Assembly (NCBI RefSeq): GCF_938039245.1
Contig: NZ_CALHVN010000020.1
Span: 1 to 64,000 of the forward strand
Length of the DNA: 64,000 nt
DNA from: an uncultured Campylobacter sp.
GTDB lineage: Bacteria; Campylobacterota; Campylobacteria; Campylobacterales; Campylobacteraceae
Reading direction: 5' to 3'
The notes beneath the pieces were generated by a model. The model saw only the letters and a list, made by a program, of their open reading frames with translations, was not told the DNA's origin and made no database searches. Below are positions 1 to 7,258 of this stretch, piece by piece; position 1 is the first letter of the stretch; every line of letters begins with the position of its first letter. Made by a program: the position numbers and the translations under genes.

Positions 1-248
1 CACTATTGACGGCCAAGAACAATCAAGAAACGCCCAAAGTTATTCAAAGGTCAAAGAGCGAGCGCATACGCAAGCTCACTCCGCGCGAGTGTTTACGCCT
101 GCAAGGGTTCCCCGAAAACTTCAAAATCGTAGTGAGTGATACGCAGGCGTATAAACAAGCGGGTAACGCGATGAGCGTCAATGTTATAAAGATGGTATTT
201 GGGCGGGTCCAAAAAGCCAAAGATAAACTATTTAAACTGGGGGCGTGA
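1..248 (+). CDS. DNA cytosine-C5 methyltransferase, C-terminal fragment cut by the window edge
   Basis: The open frame enters from the left edge (codons start at base 3) and stops at 246-248. The visible residues include the family pattern LTPRECLRLQGFP followed by QAGNAMSVNVI, which are conserved motifs IX and X of C5 cytosine methyltransferases (Dcm/HhaI class). These motifs close the catalytic domain; the SAM-binding and PCQ catalytic motifs would be upstream. In a Mu-like phage an early-region methyltransferase probably protects phage DNA from host restriction. The next gene begins two bases after this stop. Confidence 0.85.
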   Translation, partial: LLTAKNNQETPKVIQRSKSERIRKLTPRECLRLQGFPENFKIVVSDTQAYKQAGNAMSVNVIKMVFGRVQKAKDKLFKLGA

Positions 249-249
249 G

Positions 250-525
250 ATGAAATACCACAGATTCTACAAAACCGCGGCGCAAGCGCTTCGTAGCCTA
301 GACGTCCACGTGGACGAAGCCGTGGAATACTACGGCGGCCGCGACGTGTTTAGATCTTTGGCGCAATATCGCAAAGCCGCGTGGCAGACCGAGGAAGCCG
401 CTAGAACCGATCTTTTGACCGAGTTGCTTAACGAAACCGACGAGCATAGGTTTAGGCAAATTTTAGACGGACTAAGCGACGAGAATTTTAAGATCGCAAA
501 GATATATTTTTGTGGCGAGGAGTAA
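250..525 (+). CDS. Hypothetical phage protein, 91 aa
   Basis: I chose the ATG at 250, which lies immediately after the methyltransferase stop (246-248), rather than an earlier in-frame start at 199 inside that gene. The protein is charged, mostly helical in appearance, and has no membrane segment or recognisable motif. The tight packing with the genes on both sides (three bases to the next start) shows it belongs to the early or middle phage operon. I do not recognise the family, and no function can be assigned. Confidence 0.6.
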   Translation: MKYHRFYKTAAQALRSLDVHVDEAVEYYGGRDVFRSLAQYRKAAWQTEEAARTDLLTELLNETDEHRFRQILDGLSDENFKIAKIYFCGEE

Positions 526-528
526 AAA

Positions 529-924
529 ATGAGGGAGATTGAATATAGGGTTTGGGACGAAATCGAAAGAGAGATGTATATCGTAGAAGAGATAAATTTT
601 CCTTTTAAAACGGCAACGGTCATAAAGAGAAAAAACGAAAGGGCGCTTAGGGTTTATTTTCACACTCGCGAAGTTAAGCTTATGCAATACATCGGCTCAA
701 AAGATAGAAACGGCGTAAAAATTTACGAGGACGACGTCATCCGTCACCATAACAACAAAGATAAAACCGACTACATAATCAAGTGGCACGACGCAAGCTT
801 TGGTTTTATCGCAAGGCCAATAAAAGAAAGGCCGGGACGCCCGCACCTAAATCAAGCCACGATGCTTAGCTATGAGATTGTCGGCAATATCTACAAAAAT
901 CCGGAACTTTTAAGAGGGGAATAA
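529..924 (+). CDS. YopX family phage protein
   Basis: The 131-residue protein starts MREIEYRVWD, then has LMQYIGSKDRNGVKIYEDD, an ITKW-like strand (YIIKWHD) and ends with EIVGNIYKNPELL. This order is typical of the YopX family, small beta-rich proteins common in prophages of Firmicutes and Campylobacterales. The biochemical role of YopX is unknown. It sits three bases after the previous gene and two bases before the GemA gene, so it is part of the same operon. The family call is good; the function is open. Confidence 0.8.
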   Translation: MREIEYRVWDEIEREMYIVEEINFPFKTATVIKRKNERALRVYFHTREVKLMQYIGSKDRNGVKIYEDDVIRHHNNKDKTDYIIKWHDASFGFIARPIKERPGRPHLNQATMLSYEIVGNIYKNPELLRGE

Positions 925-926
925 GA

Positions 927-1376
927 ATGACCAAAAACCAAGACCTCTATAGAAAGCAGCTTCTAACGATCATACATACGGATCCGCTGTATAAAGAAAT
1001 AAAGCGTAACGAGGCGTGGCAAGACTGGCTAGATCTTAGATTTGGCGTAAAAAGCAGCAAGGAGCTAAGCATAAACGAGCTAAACACGGCCTTAAATATC
1101 TTGCGCGGCAAGTGCGAGGATAGGCTAAATTTTACGCCCGACTACGCGGGCCGAAACCTAGCAAAGCCCGATAAAATTACGCAAAAACAGATAAAAAAGA
1201 TTGAAATTTTGATAAACGAGCTAGGCTGGGACGAGCCTGCGAGGCTTAGATTTTTTTATAGGCAAACGGGCTGCCTGGTGCCTAAGCTATATATGCTCGA
1301 TAAAAAACGAGCGAACAAGATAATCACGGGGCTTGAGGCCGTAATCAAGACGCAAAGAGCCAAGGCCAGAGGCTAA
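927..1376 (+). CDS. gemA: GemA-like regulatory protein of Mu phages
   Basis: The 149-residue protein matches the GemA (DUF1018) layout: an N-terminal helical part, then ITQKQIKKIEILINELGWDE and a C-terminal RQTG...LDKKRANKIITGLE segment. In phage Mu, GemA is an early protein reported to change host gene expression by affecting DNA supercoiling. Here it is the last gene of the closely packed early/middle run. A gap of about 60 bases follows, with a hairpin that covers the next ribosome site. The identification rests on the conserved C-terminal half. Confidence 0.8.
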   Translation: MTKNQDLYRKQLLTIIHTDPLYKEIKRNEAWQDWLDLRFGVKSSKELSINELNTALNILRGKCEDRLNFTPDYAGRNLAKPDKITQKQIKKIEILINELGWDEPARLRFFYRQTGCLVPKLYMLDKKRANKIITGLEAVIKTQRAKARG

Positions 1377-1404
1377 TGCGGTGGGAAAAATTTTAAAGAA
1401 ATAG

Positions 1405-1435
1405 TAAAATACCTCTAAAAAAACGGAGGTGTTTC
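1405..1435 (+). promoter_or_regulatory. Hairpin covering a Shine-Dalgarno site, with a possible -10
   Basis: ACCTC at 1411-1415 can pair with GAGGT at 1426-1430 across a ten-base A-rich loop. The right arm contains the GGAGG ribosome site of the zinc-ribbon gene, so folding would hide it. TAAAAT at 1405-1410 resembles a -10 box, but no good -35 is seen. In phage Mu a comparable hairpin controls mom translation and is opened by the Com zinc protein; the parallel here is inference. Confidence 0.45.
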
Positions 1436-1627
1436 ATTTTTTGTCCATACTGCGGAAACGAAAAAACAAGAGTCGGCGCTACCGTAAAAGGGCTTGAAAC
1501 CGTGCGTTTTAGGCGTTGCGATAAATGCGGCGCCACATGGACGACGGTAGAGAGCGTAAAACCGAACGACGAATATCTGGAAAATTTTATCAGGATCAGG
1601 GATGAGTGTAGAAATAAACGGGCTTGA
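1436..1627 (+). CDS. Com/NrdR-like zinc-ribbon protein with an ATT start
   Basis: The frame encodes about 63 residues with CPYCG followed 24 residues later by CDKCG and then ATWTTVE, a four-cysteine zinc ribbon like the N-terminus of NrdR and the small Mu Com regulator. Back to the stop at 1394 there is no ATG, GTG or TTG in frame. The only well-placed start is ATT at 1436, six bases after GGAGG (1425-1429). The end overlaps the next gene by 26 bases. It is probably a nucleic-acid-binding regulator. A sequencing error in the start region is an alternative explanation. Confidence 0.65.
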   Translation: MFCPYCGNEKTRVGATVKGLETVRFRRCDKCGATWTTVESVKPNDEYLENFIRIRDECRNKRA

Positions 1628-2087
1628 ACAAATCCAAGATATGCTAAAACGACTCGAGGAAGGCAATGCCCTATCTCAAAGCACGTTTGATACTATCGGC
1701 AATATGATCTCAAACTCCATAGAATTTGCGTTTGAAAACCAAAAAAGCCCGTTTGGACAGAGCTGGAAACCGCTTAAACAAAGTACGCTCGCGCAAAAAA
1801 TAAAAAGAGGCGGTTCGGAGCGCATACTGCGAGATAGCGGGCGACTAGCCGACAACTGGCACATAAGCTCGGACGCCAAAAGCGTAACCGTCTCGAATAA
1901 TAGCTCTCATAAAGGCTTTACCTACGGGCTATCTCATCAGTTTGGCGCAAACGCCGGACGCGGACATAAGTCAAAAATACCCGCTCGTCCTTTTTTGCCG
2001 GTCGATGAAAACGGAAAGCTGGAGCCGAATTTAGAGGAAAATATCAAGCGCTTTTTGGCTGCCGAAATGGCAAGCAAGCTAAATTGA
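1602..2087 (+). CDS. Phage virion morphogenesis protein (Mu gpG-like)
   Basis: The 161-residue protein fits the phage virion morphogenesis family (Mu gpG; P2 gpS is related). It has a helical N-terminus, the central pattern SPFGQSWKPLKQST, LRDSGRLADNW, a GLSHQFGANAG segment and PARPFLPVDENG near the C-terminus. Family members act in head or tail completion. The start lies inside the end of the zinc-ribbon gene, suggesting coupled translation. Its stop codon overlaps the -35 box of the small RNA promoter downstream. It is the last plus-strand gene before the minus-strand packaging block. Confidence 0.85.
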   Translation: MSVEINGLEQIQDMLKRLEEGNALSQSTFDTIGNMISNSIEFAFENQKSPFGQSWKPLKQSTLAQKIKRGGSERILRDSGRLADNWHISSDAKSVTVSNNSSHKGFTYGLSHQFGANAGRGHKSKIPARPFLPVDENGKLEPNLEENIKRFLAAEMASKLN

Positions 2088-2112
2088 CTTTTGAGGGCAA
2101 AAGGGCTATAAT
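2084..2112 (+). promoter_or_regulatory. Consensus sigma-70-type promoter
   Basis: TTGACT at 2084-2089 and TATAAT at 2107-2112 are separated by exactly 17 bases. Transcription would begin at about 2119-2120, which is the first base of the tRNA-like sequence. The -35 box overlaps the stop codon of the gpG-like gene. This is the best-matching promoter I see in the prophage. Confidence 0.7.
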
Positions 2113-2119
2113 CATCTAT

Positions 2120-2201
2120 GGCGCGAAGATGTGAACCCTAGCGGGTGCGTAACCACAGGACTAATACTCCGATGTTGCAGGTTCGAGTCCTGCCCGCGCC
2201 T
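2120..2201 (+). ncRNA. tRNA-like small RNA of unknown identity
   Basis: The ends form an acceptor-like helix (GGCGCG 2120-2125 with CGCGCC 2195-2200) and a perfect T-arm: GCAGG 2177-2181, loop TTCGAGT, CCTGC 2189-2193. The middle does not fold as a normal cloverleaf. The anticodon-like hairpin GGA-CTAATAC-TCC has only three pairs, and the D-arm region instead offers ACCC-TAGC-GGGT. No CCA is encoded. A consensus promoter ends seven bases upstream and a T-rich run (TTTTTGATTTTT) follows, so a transcript of roughly 95 bases is expected. It could be a degenerate tRNA or a tRNA mimic. Confidence 0.55.
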
Positions 2202-2202
2202 A

Positions 2203-3450
2203 CTACTTTTTGATTTTTACGAGTTCCCCGCCTATTAGCGCCTTTTCAAAATCGTCAATATCTACTTTGTCAAGCGTTATTACATAGTTGCTTTGCTTAA
2301 ATTTATGGATAATCTTGCTGATTTCTATAGGAATTAAATTTATCTTCGTTTTGTCTTTACTGTCGTTAAATACGAATATAATGTTTTTATGTCTCTCTCG
2401 AAGATCTGCGTAGGCATTAGCCTCGTCGTTAAGTACCGATACGATTTGTTTCATCTCATCCACTCTAAAAGCGTGATCGTAGGCTGCTTTACGCTTCGGG
2501 CTTGCGTGTGATAGGTGCTTTTTTGTTAGGATTATCCCGCTGCTATTTACGTCTAGCCCTAAAATTTTACTCGCGGCTTTTGCTAGAGCTTCGCCCAAAA
2601 ATCCCACTTGCACCATATTTATCGGTGTTTTTGGATCATTCTTTATGATGATTTGCTCTACGGCCTCGTTTAACCCTTTTTGCCAAACGTATAAATTCTT
2701 ATCCTGCTCGTAGTTTTTAAGATCGTTTTTTACTATATTTTTTAGTTCACCGCTTAAATTTGCGGCCTTTTTTGCTAGCACGCTATCTAGGCTCTGGGCG
2801 CTTTTACCCGGATTATACGCCCAGTCTTTGCTAGCTACGTTTAAAGGCGTGCCGGCATAGGGCTTAAATCCGTAGCTTTCCATCTCGTATTGCGTGAGTA
2901 CTTGCACCTGGCATCTACACCCCCAGTCGTTTGGCGGGTAGTTTTTCTCCCAAAATTTATGCGTTTTTGGTAGGATCATGCCGTGCAGCTTAGCGTGAGA
3001 GGGTCGCGTGCGGCGATCTAGTACGGCCTTATAACGGAAATATTCGCCCGCACTACTCATCTGGCTTTCATACCTTGCCTTTGCGACGCTTACACGCATA
3101 TTGGTCTCGAAAATTCGCTTTAGCCGCCGCGAGCCCACGTAAATTTGCTTTGTTTCTCCGGTTTTTGGATTTGTTACGCTTATGTCTCCTAGCCAGCCTT
3201 TCTTTACTAAAACGGGTTTTATGTTATCTCTCCACTCTCCAAATCCCCGCCCCTTTTTATAGGCCTCGCTAAGGCTAGTTTGTATATCTGAAAGCAGATC
3301 TATCCGCGTGATCTTTGCTACGGTAAAAGCTCTACTATGAGCCTCGTGCATAATCTCGTCATAATCAAAGTGAAGCTCGGGCGTGCGGGCGGCGAGGGCC
3401 TTGATGACGTTTACGGGCTCGGCAAAGAACGAAAAACCGACGCTACTCAT
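2203..3450 (-). CDS. MuF/SPP1 gp7-family head morphogenesis protein with nuclease-like C-terminus
   Basis: The 415-residue protein has the MuF domain in its N-terminal half: RRLKRIFETNMR at about 108-119, then KAVLDRRTRPSHAKLHG and YPPNDWGCRC (171-180). Mu gp30 and SPP1 gp7 are minor head proteins that ride in the capsid next to the portal. Residues from about 270 to 415 are additional and contain a KKHLSHASPKRK segment followed by an NIIFVFNDSKD strand. This resembles the phage-barnase/EndoU/colicin/RelE-like (PBECR) nuclease tails often fused to MuF. It overlaps the portal gene by eight bases. Confidence 0.85.
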   Translation of the reverse strand: MSSVGFSFFAEPVNVIKALAARTPELHFDYDEIMHEAHSRAFTVAKITRIDLLSDIQTSLSEAYKKGRGFGEWRDNIKPVLVKKGWLGDISVTNPKTGETKQIYVGSRRLKRIFETNMRVSVAKARYESQMSSAGEYFRYKAVLDRRTRPSHAKLHGMILPKTHKFWEKNYPPNDWGCRCQVQVLTQYEMESYGFKPYAGTPLNVASKDWAYNPGKSAQSLDSVLAKKAANLSGELKNIVKNDLKNYEQDKNLYVWQKGLNEAVEQIIIKNDPKTPINMVQVGFLGEALAKAASKILGLDVNSSGIILTKKHLSHASPKRKAAYDHAFRVDEMKQIVSVLNDEANAYADLRERHKNIIFVFNDSKDKTKINLIPIEISKIIHKFKQSNYVITLDKVDIDDFEKALIGGELVKIKK

Positions 3451-4861
3451 CTTCGTATCCGTAAATTTGGGCGTTTGATACGGCGTTTATCATCGCGTTT
3501 TCAAGTAGCGCTATATCAATACCCCCATACATCTCGCCTAGCTTTTTAAAGGCTTCCTCGTAACTGCTCGCGTCCTTTAAAAGCTTATTTAACGAACTTT
3601 CGATCTCTTTTAGAATCTCTTTTTCGGATTTGTTATATTCTTTGCTTTCAAGCGCGGCGTCGATATTGTCAAGGGGTAAATTTTGCCTTTGAGCGTTTTT
3701 CGATACGCCTTTTTTGTCCGAATTTTGCAAAATTTGCGCCTCTGCTTCGCCTTTAAATTTAAGCCCCTTGATCTTAAACGCCGTTTCCATAAACTCAAGC
3801 GGGATCTCATAGCCCATGGACGTTATGCGCTCGTATACCTCGCTTAACGCGTTTTCGTCGGCTTCAAGATTAGCGTCGAGCATAAATTTAAAAGGCTTCA
3901 CGTTAGAGAAATTTAGCCTTAGCGTCTCACTTATAAGCTCGCAAAGGCTAGCGCTTATTAGCATCGCGTCAAATCGCAATATGTCTTGCCTTACTTCGTT
4001 ATGCACTTTGCCTAGGGCCTGCGTGCCGTTTATTTGCGAATTGCCCGCTAGCACCTGCCCGGTGATACTTTTTGCTATACAGTCGTCGCAGTACTTGATA
4101 AACTCTAAAAACGTCGCTTTATCGACGTTGCCGTTTAGTAGCTCTACGATGTCCCCTTTAGAAAACAGCCCTACGCCGTTAGCGCGCAAATTTACGGCCG
4201 CTTCTATGATCGCGTCGCTTTGTTTTTCGTCACCTACGCTATCTGATTTGATGACTAGCGGCGGTACAGAGAGGCTATCAAAGAAGTTCATATACTTTGA
4301 TATAGCAAGATGTTTTAGCGCCGTTATAGTGACGATGCGGTACATGAGGCTTTGGGTAATGACGTCGCCGCTATCTGTGGGGTGAACGTGTATCCACATA
4401 AGATCTGCTGCGTTTTGGACGTAAATTTTATCTATACCTTGTTTGAGATAAAGCTTGTCTTCGTTGTCGGTATTAAAATACGTCGGCGGGATATATTCAA
4501 AATCGGGCAAAATTTTGCCCTCATCGTTTCGCCACTGCTTGATAAAAGGCGCGAACCCGTAGGCGATAGCAGCCGTGCAGGCAAACAAAAACTTTTTAAA
4601 TTTGATACTTTCTAAAAACTCCTGTATAAAAGCGCCTTGCGCCTTGTCCTCGCTTTCAAAAAATATCGGCAGCGCGCTTACGTAAACCTTGCGCTTAAAA
4701 AGTTCCGAGCCTATTTGCGTGTCGGTAGCTTTGAAGTATTCAAATACCTTTACCAGGCTTTCAAAGCTTCCGCCCGAGACCGCCGCGCGCACTAGATCGT
4801 AGTTTACGCCGCTTAGCACTCCTGCGGCGTCGTTTTTTTTGATGATAATTTGCTGTTTCAC
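3443..4861 (-). CDS. Portal protein, Mu gp29-like (DUF935)
   Basis: The 472-residue protein has the DUF935 portal layout: an N-terminal LKVFEYFKATDTQIGS region, the GFAPFIKQW strand, and the characteristic core ITGQVLAGNSQINGTQALGKVHNEV near residues 260-290. It forms the ring through which DNA enters and leaves the capsid. Its length is close to that of Mu gp29. It overlaps the terminase stop by four bases and the MuF start by eight, so the three are one translational unit. The C-terminus is charged and helical. Confidence 0.9.
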   Translation of the reverse strand: MKQQIIIKKNDAAGVLSGVNYDLVRAAVSGGSFESLVKVFEYFKATDTQIGSELFKRKVYVSALPIFFESEDKAQGAFIQEFLESIKFKKFLFACTAAIAYGFAPFIKQWRNDEGKILPDFEYIPPTYFNTDNEDKLYLKQGIDKIYVQNAADLMWIHVHPTDSGDVITQSLMYRIVTITALKHLAISKYMNFFDSLSVPPLVIKSDSVGDEKQSDAIIEAAVNLRANGVGLFSKGDIVELLNGNVDKATFLEFIKYCDDCIAKSITGQVLAGNSQINGTQALGKVHNEVRQDILRFDAMLISASLCELISETLRLNFSNVKPFKFMLDANLEADENALSEVYERITSMGYEIPLEFMETAFKIKGLKFKGEAEAQILQNSDKKGVSKNAQRQNLPLDNIDAALESKEYNKSEKEILKEIESSLNKLLKDASSYEEAFKKLGEMYGGIDIALLENAMINAVSNAQIYGYEDE

Positions 4862-6396
4862 GTATATTTTTCCTTTAGAGATTTTATGAGTTTTTGGTTT
4901 CTTTTAACTACGCGGTTAAGTGCGCGGTAGTCGGCGACGGCTAAGCTGGAAGCTATCCTAAAGGCCATTTCGCTAGCGTCTAGCAAGTCGTCGTGAGGAG
5001 CTTTGGGATAGGTATCTAGCTCTTCGATTAGAAGCGTATTATCCACGTTTATGAGTATCGTGCCGTCGGTCACGTAAGGGGCTAGAGCATCGAGCCTTAG
5101 CTCTTTTGCGACCGAGTTTTTTAGCTCGCAAACGCTCAGGCTTATGCCTTTTGCGACAAACTCCTCTTTTAGCTTGTCCTTGAAAAACTCCTGAAAAGCT
5201 ACCGTTTCTATGGCGATTTTGATGGGTTTGCCGTAAAGTAGCAGCCGCAAATAAAGCTGCATAAATTTTTCTATCATGACGTCGGGCTTGAGCTTATATC
5301 CTTTTGTGTCTAAATAATATTGTTTATCTTTTTTGCCAAGCACCGCAAGTCCAAAATAATCCCCTCTAGCCTTGCCCATCGCAGGATCAAGGCCGATATA
5401 ATATGCGTCGCAAACGGGCATCTCCTCATAGGTCTTGTAGCCCGAAAATATTGCCCCGTCGCGGCTTAGCGGCTCGTTTTGGTATTCGGAGTAAAAGCTT
5501 TCCTTGTCGTCGAAAAACTCGGCGAGCACACTGCGCTTATCCATACTCTCGTCGTCTAAGACCATGTTTGAGATTTTGGCTTTTGATACGTTATCTTTGT
5601 TTAGCTCGTCGATATTGTCCGGAAATTTAACCACCAGCGGAAAATTAAAGCTAGTAAACGCGCTTAGCTTTTTTATGCGCGCTAAAAGCCCGTCGTGATG
5701 AAGCCTCGTGCCCACTACGATAATGTTAAAGCTAGGATCGTAGCGGCTAGGCAGTTTCAATACGGCCTTTCTAAACCACTTATAAAGCTTTTCTCTTTGA
5801 GCCAAGCTCTCTACGTTTTCGTCGTTTTCTATATCGTCGGCGATGATGATGTCGGGGCGCTTGCCTAAAAAGTTCGTGCCCCTTATCTTCTTTCCGGCGC
5901 CGAAAAATTTAAGCTTCTTGGGTTTTTTGTCCGCCGAAAAGATAAACTCGTCGCTTTTCCATTTGTCGCCTATTTCTATTTTAAAATCATTTACGAGCTT
6001 GGCGTTTTCTTCGAGCTCGACGCGCAAAGTATCGCTACTTTCTACCGCGATGTCGATCGTAGAGCTAACCACTATGCCGTAACTCTTTTTGTCCGTGAGC
6101 AACAGCCAAAGATTGTATAACCGCGTGATAAGGGTCGTTTTTGCGCCGCCGCGATATGCTTCTACGAGGATATGGCGGCGCTTAATGCAAACGTTTTCGA
6201 GCTCTTTATAGACGAAGCTTCTAAATTTGGATTTGTCGTTAAATTTGCCGCCCTCTTCGACTCCTATCTGATGAGGAAAGTAAGTCAGTACGAAAAATTT
6301 AAAATCGTTTTGCGATTTTTTACGCCTATTTCCCCCCTGATCGTCTATAATGTTCGGCAAAGATTTGAGATATGCCTTTAACTCTTTTAACTCCAT
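4858..6396 (-). CDS. Terminase large subunit, Mu gp28-like
   Basis: The start is set at the ATG whose first base is 6396, preceded by GAGGAG at six bases; an earlier in-frame ATG at 6471 lacks such a site and would overlap the upstream gene. The 512-residue product has an ATPase Walker A-like AYRGGAKTT, a Walker B DIIIADDIEND, and the nuclease-domain entry YIGLDPAMGKARGDY. Together these mark a DNA-packaging motor with ATPase and RNase H-type nuclease domains. It is translated just before the portal, with a four-base overlap. Confidence 0.92.
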   Translation of the reverse strand: MELKELKAYLKSLPNIIDDQGGNRRKKSQNDFKFFVLTYFPHQIGVEEGGKFNDKSKFRSFVYKELENVCIKRRHILVEAYRGGAKTTLITRLYNLWLLLTDKKSYGIVVSSTIDIAVESSDTLRVELEENAKLVNDFKIEIGDKWKSDEFIFSADKKPKKLKFFGAGKKIRGTNFLGKRPDIIIADDIENDENVESLAQREKLYKWFRKAVLKLPSRYDPSFNIIVVGTRLHHDGLLARIKKLSAFTSFNFPLVVKFPDNIDELNKDNVSKAKISNMVLDDESMDKRSVLAEFFDDKESFYSEYQNEPLSRDGAIFSGYKTYEEMPVCDAYYIGLDPAMGKARGDYFGLAVLGKKDKQYYLDTKGYKLKPDVMIEKFMQLYLRLLLYGKPIKIAIETVAFQEFFKDKLKEEFVAKGISLSVCELKNSVAKELRLDALAPYVTDGTILINVDNTLLIEELDTYPKAPHDDLLDASEMAFRIASSLAVADYRALNRVVKRNQKLIKSLKEKYT

Positions 6397-6659
6397 CTTA
6401 ACTCCTCGCGAGAGCCGAGCTCCCGCTGCGGGCAGGAGTATAAATACTCCCTGCACCCACCTAAAGCACACCGCGTCTTGCGGACGCGCCGTATAGCTTC
6501 ACTCATTATTACTCTTTGTATGGACAAAAACGCTTTACGGTTGTTGCAAAAATCCTTTTTAAAAGCGTTTAAACCCCTTTTAAAATCGTTTAAAAGGTTT
6601 ACGTCTATACCTTTGCTAACATTGGGGTTAAAAACGCCTAGAAACATCGCTTTTTTCAT
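6387..6659 (-). CDS. Hypothetical 90-aa protein coupled to small terminase
   Basis: The start ATG overlaps the stop of the small terminase gene as ATGA and the stop overlaps the large terminase start, so translation is probably coupled. The product is basic and ends in a Cys-containing tail. Its DNA contains two tandem AT-rich palindromic units (perfect stem CCTTTTAAA/TTTAAAAGG at 6576-6597) and a GC hairpin at 6432-6454 just before the terminase ribosome site. It may matter more as a regulated spacer than as a protein. I do not recognise the family. Confidence 0.5.
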   Translation of the reverse strand: MKKAMFLGVFNPNVSKGIDVNLLNDFKRGLNAFKKDFCNNRKAFLSIQRVIMSEAIRRVRKTRCALGGCREYLYSCPQRELGSREELRWS

Positions 6660-7123
6660 TTGTCGTTTTTTACTACGTTTGAAATAATAAGATCGGCATT
6701 TTCGCTAAGCCACTGCGCCACGTCCGCTTGCTTGTGCGACAAGGCAAGCTTAGCCACAGCTTCCAGCGTCTTTTTCGCGGCGCTTACGGCTATATCCCTT
6801 GGGTTTATTTGGCGCGGAGCCTTGATGCTCCAATACGTTTTTGCGAATTTATGAAGATTTTCGATATGCTCCGGGCTTAGCTCTCCGGCGTCTTTTAAAA
6901 ATTTCTCGTAATTTTCGATGAGGCTATTTACAAAAAGCGCCTCTTTGTTTTCGAGCTCATCCTCGCTTCTTAAATTTGCCAGTTTTAGGCCGTCCCAGTC
7001 GATGCCTTTTTTAAAATCCGCTTTTTTATGGTAGTAGAAAGTTTGGCGCGCGATATTTAAAGCGGCGCAAATTTCATCTACGGTCTTTCCTTGTATATAC
7101 AGCTCTTTTATTACGTCTTTCAT
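6656..7123 (-). CDS. Small terminase-like protein, Mu gp27 type (DUF1804)
   Basis: The 155-residue protein starts with a helix-turn-helix (IKELYIQGKTVDEICAALN, then ARQTFYYHKK), followed by a helical region and KAPRQINPRDIAVSAAKKTLEA near residues 98-120. This order fits DUF1804, the family of Mu gp27, whose place next to gp28 suggests it recognises phage DNA for packaging. It is the first gene of the minus-strand packaging operon and faces the protease operon across a 135-base divergent region that contains a dyad. Confidence 0.82.
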   Translation of the reverse strand: MKDVIKELYIQGKTVDEICAALNIARQTFYYHKKADFKKGIDWDGLKLANLRSEDELENKEALFVNSLIENYEKFLKDAGELSPEHIENLHKFAKTYWSIKAPRQINPRDIAVSAAKKTLEAVAKLALSHKQADVAQWLSENADLIISNVVKNDK

Positions 7124-7175
7124 TTTTTCACGTCCGTTTTTTTGCGCAAACTATAACGCAAAATTTTTTTACAGA

Positions 7176-7202
7176 CACTCCAAATAACGGGTATTTAGAG
7201 TG
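7176..7202. promoter_or_regulatory. 27-bp imperfect dyad between divergent late operons
   Basis: CACTC at 7176-7180 and GAGTG at 7198-7202 are complementary, as are AAATA (7182-7186) and TATTT (7192-7196). One mismatch separates the two segments and the centre is ACGGG. The dyad lies midway between the small terminase start (7123) and the protease start (7259). It could bind a late activator such as the Mor/C proteins of Mu, which recognise dyads next to late promoters. No strong -35/-10 pairs are visible, as expected for activator-dependent promoters. Confidence 0.5.
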
Positions 7203-7258
7203 GTTAAATTTTAAAAAAGCCATAAAATGCGAGGCAAGAAAATCCAAAAAGGAGCGAA

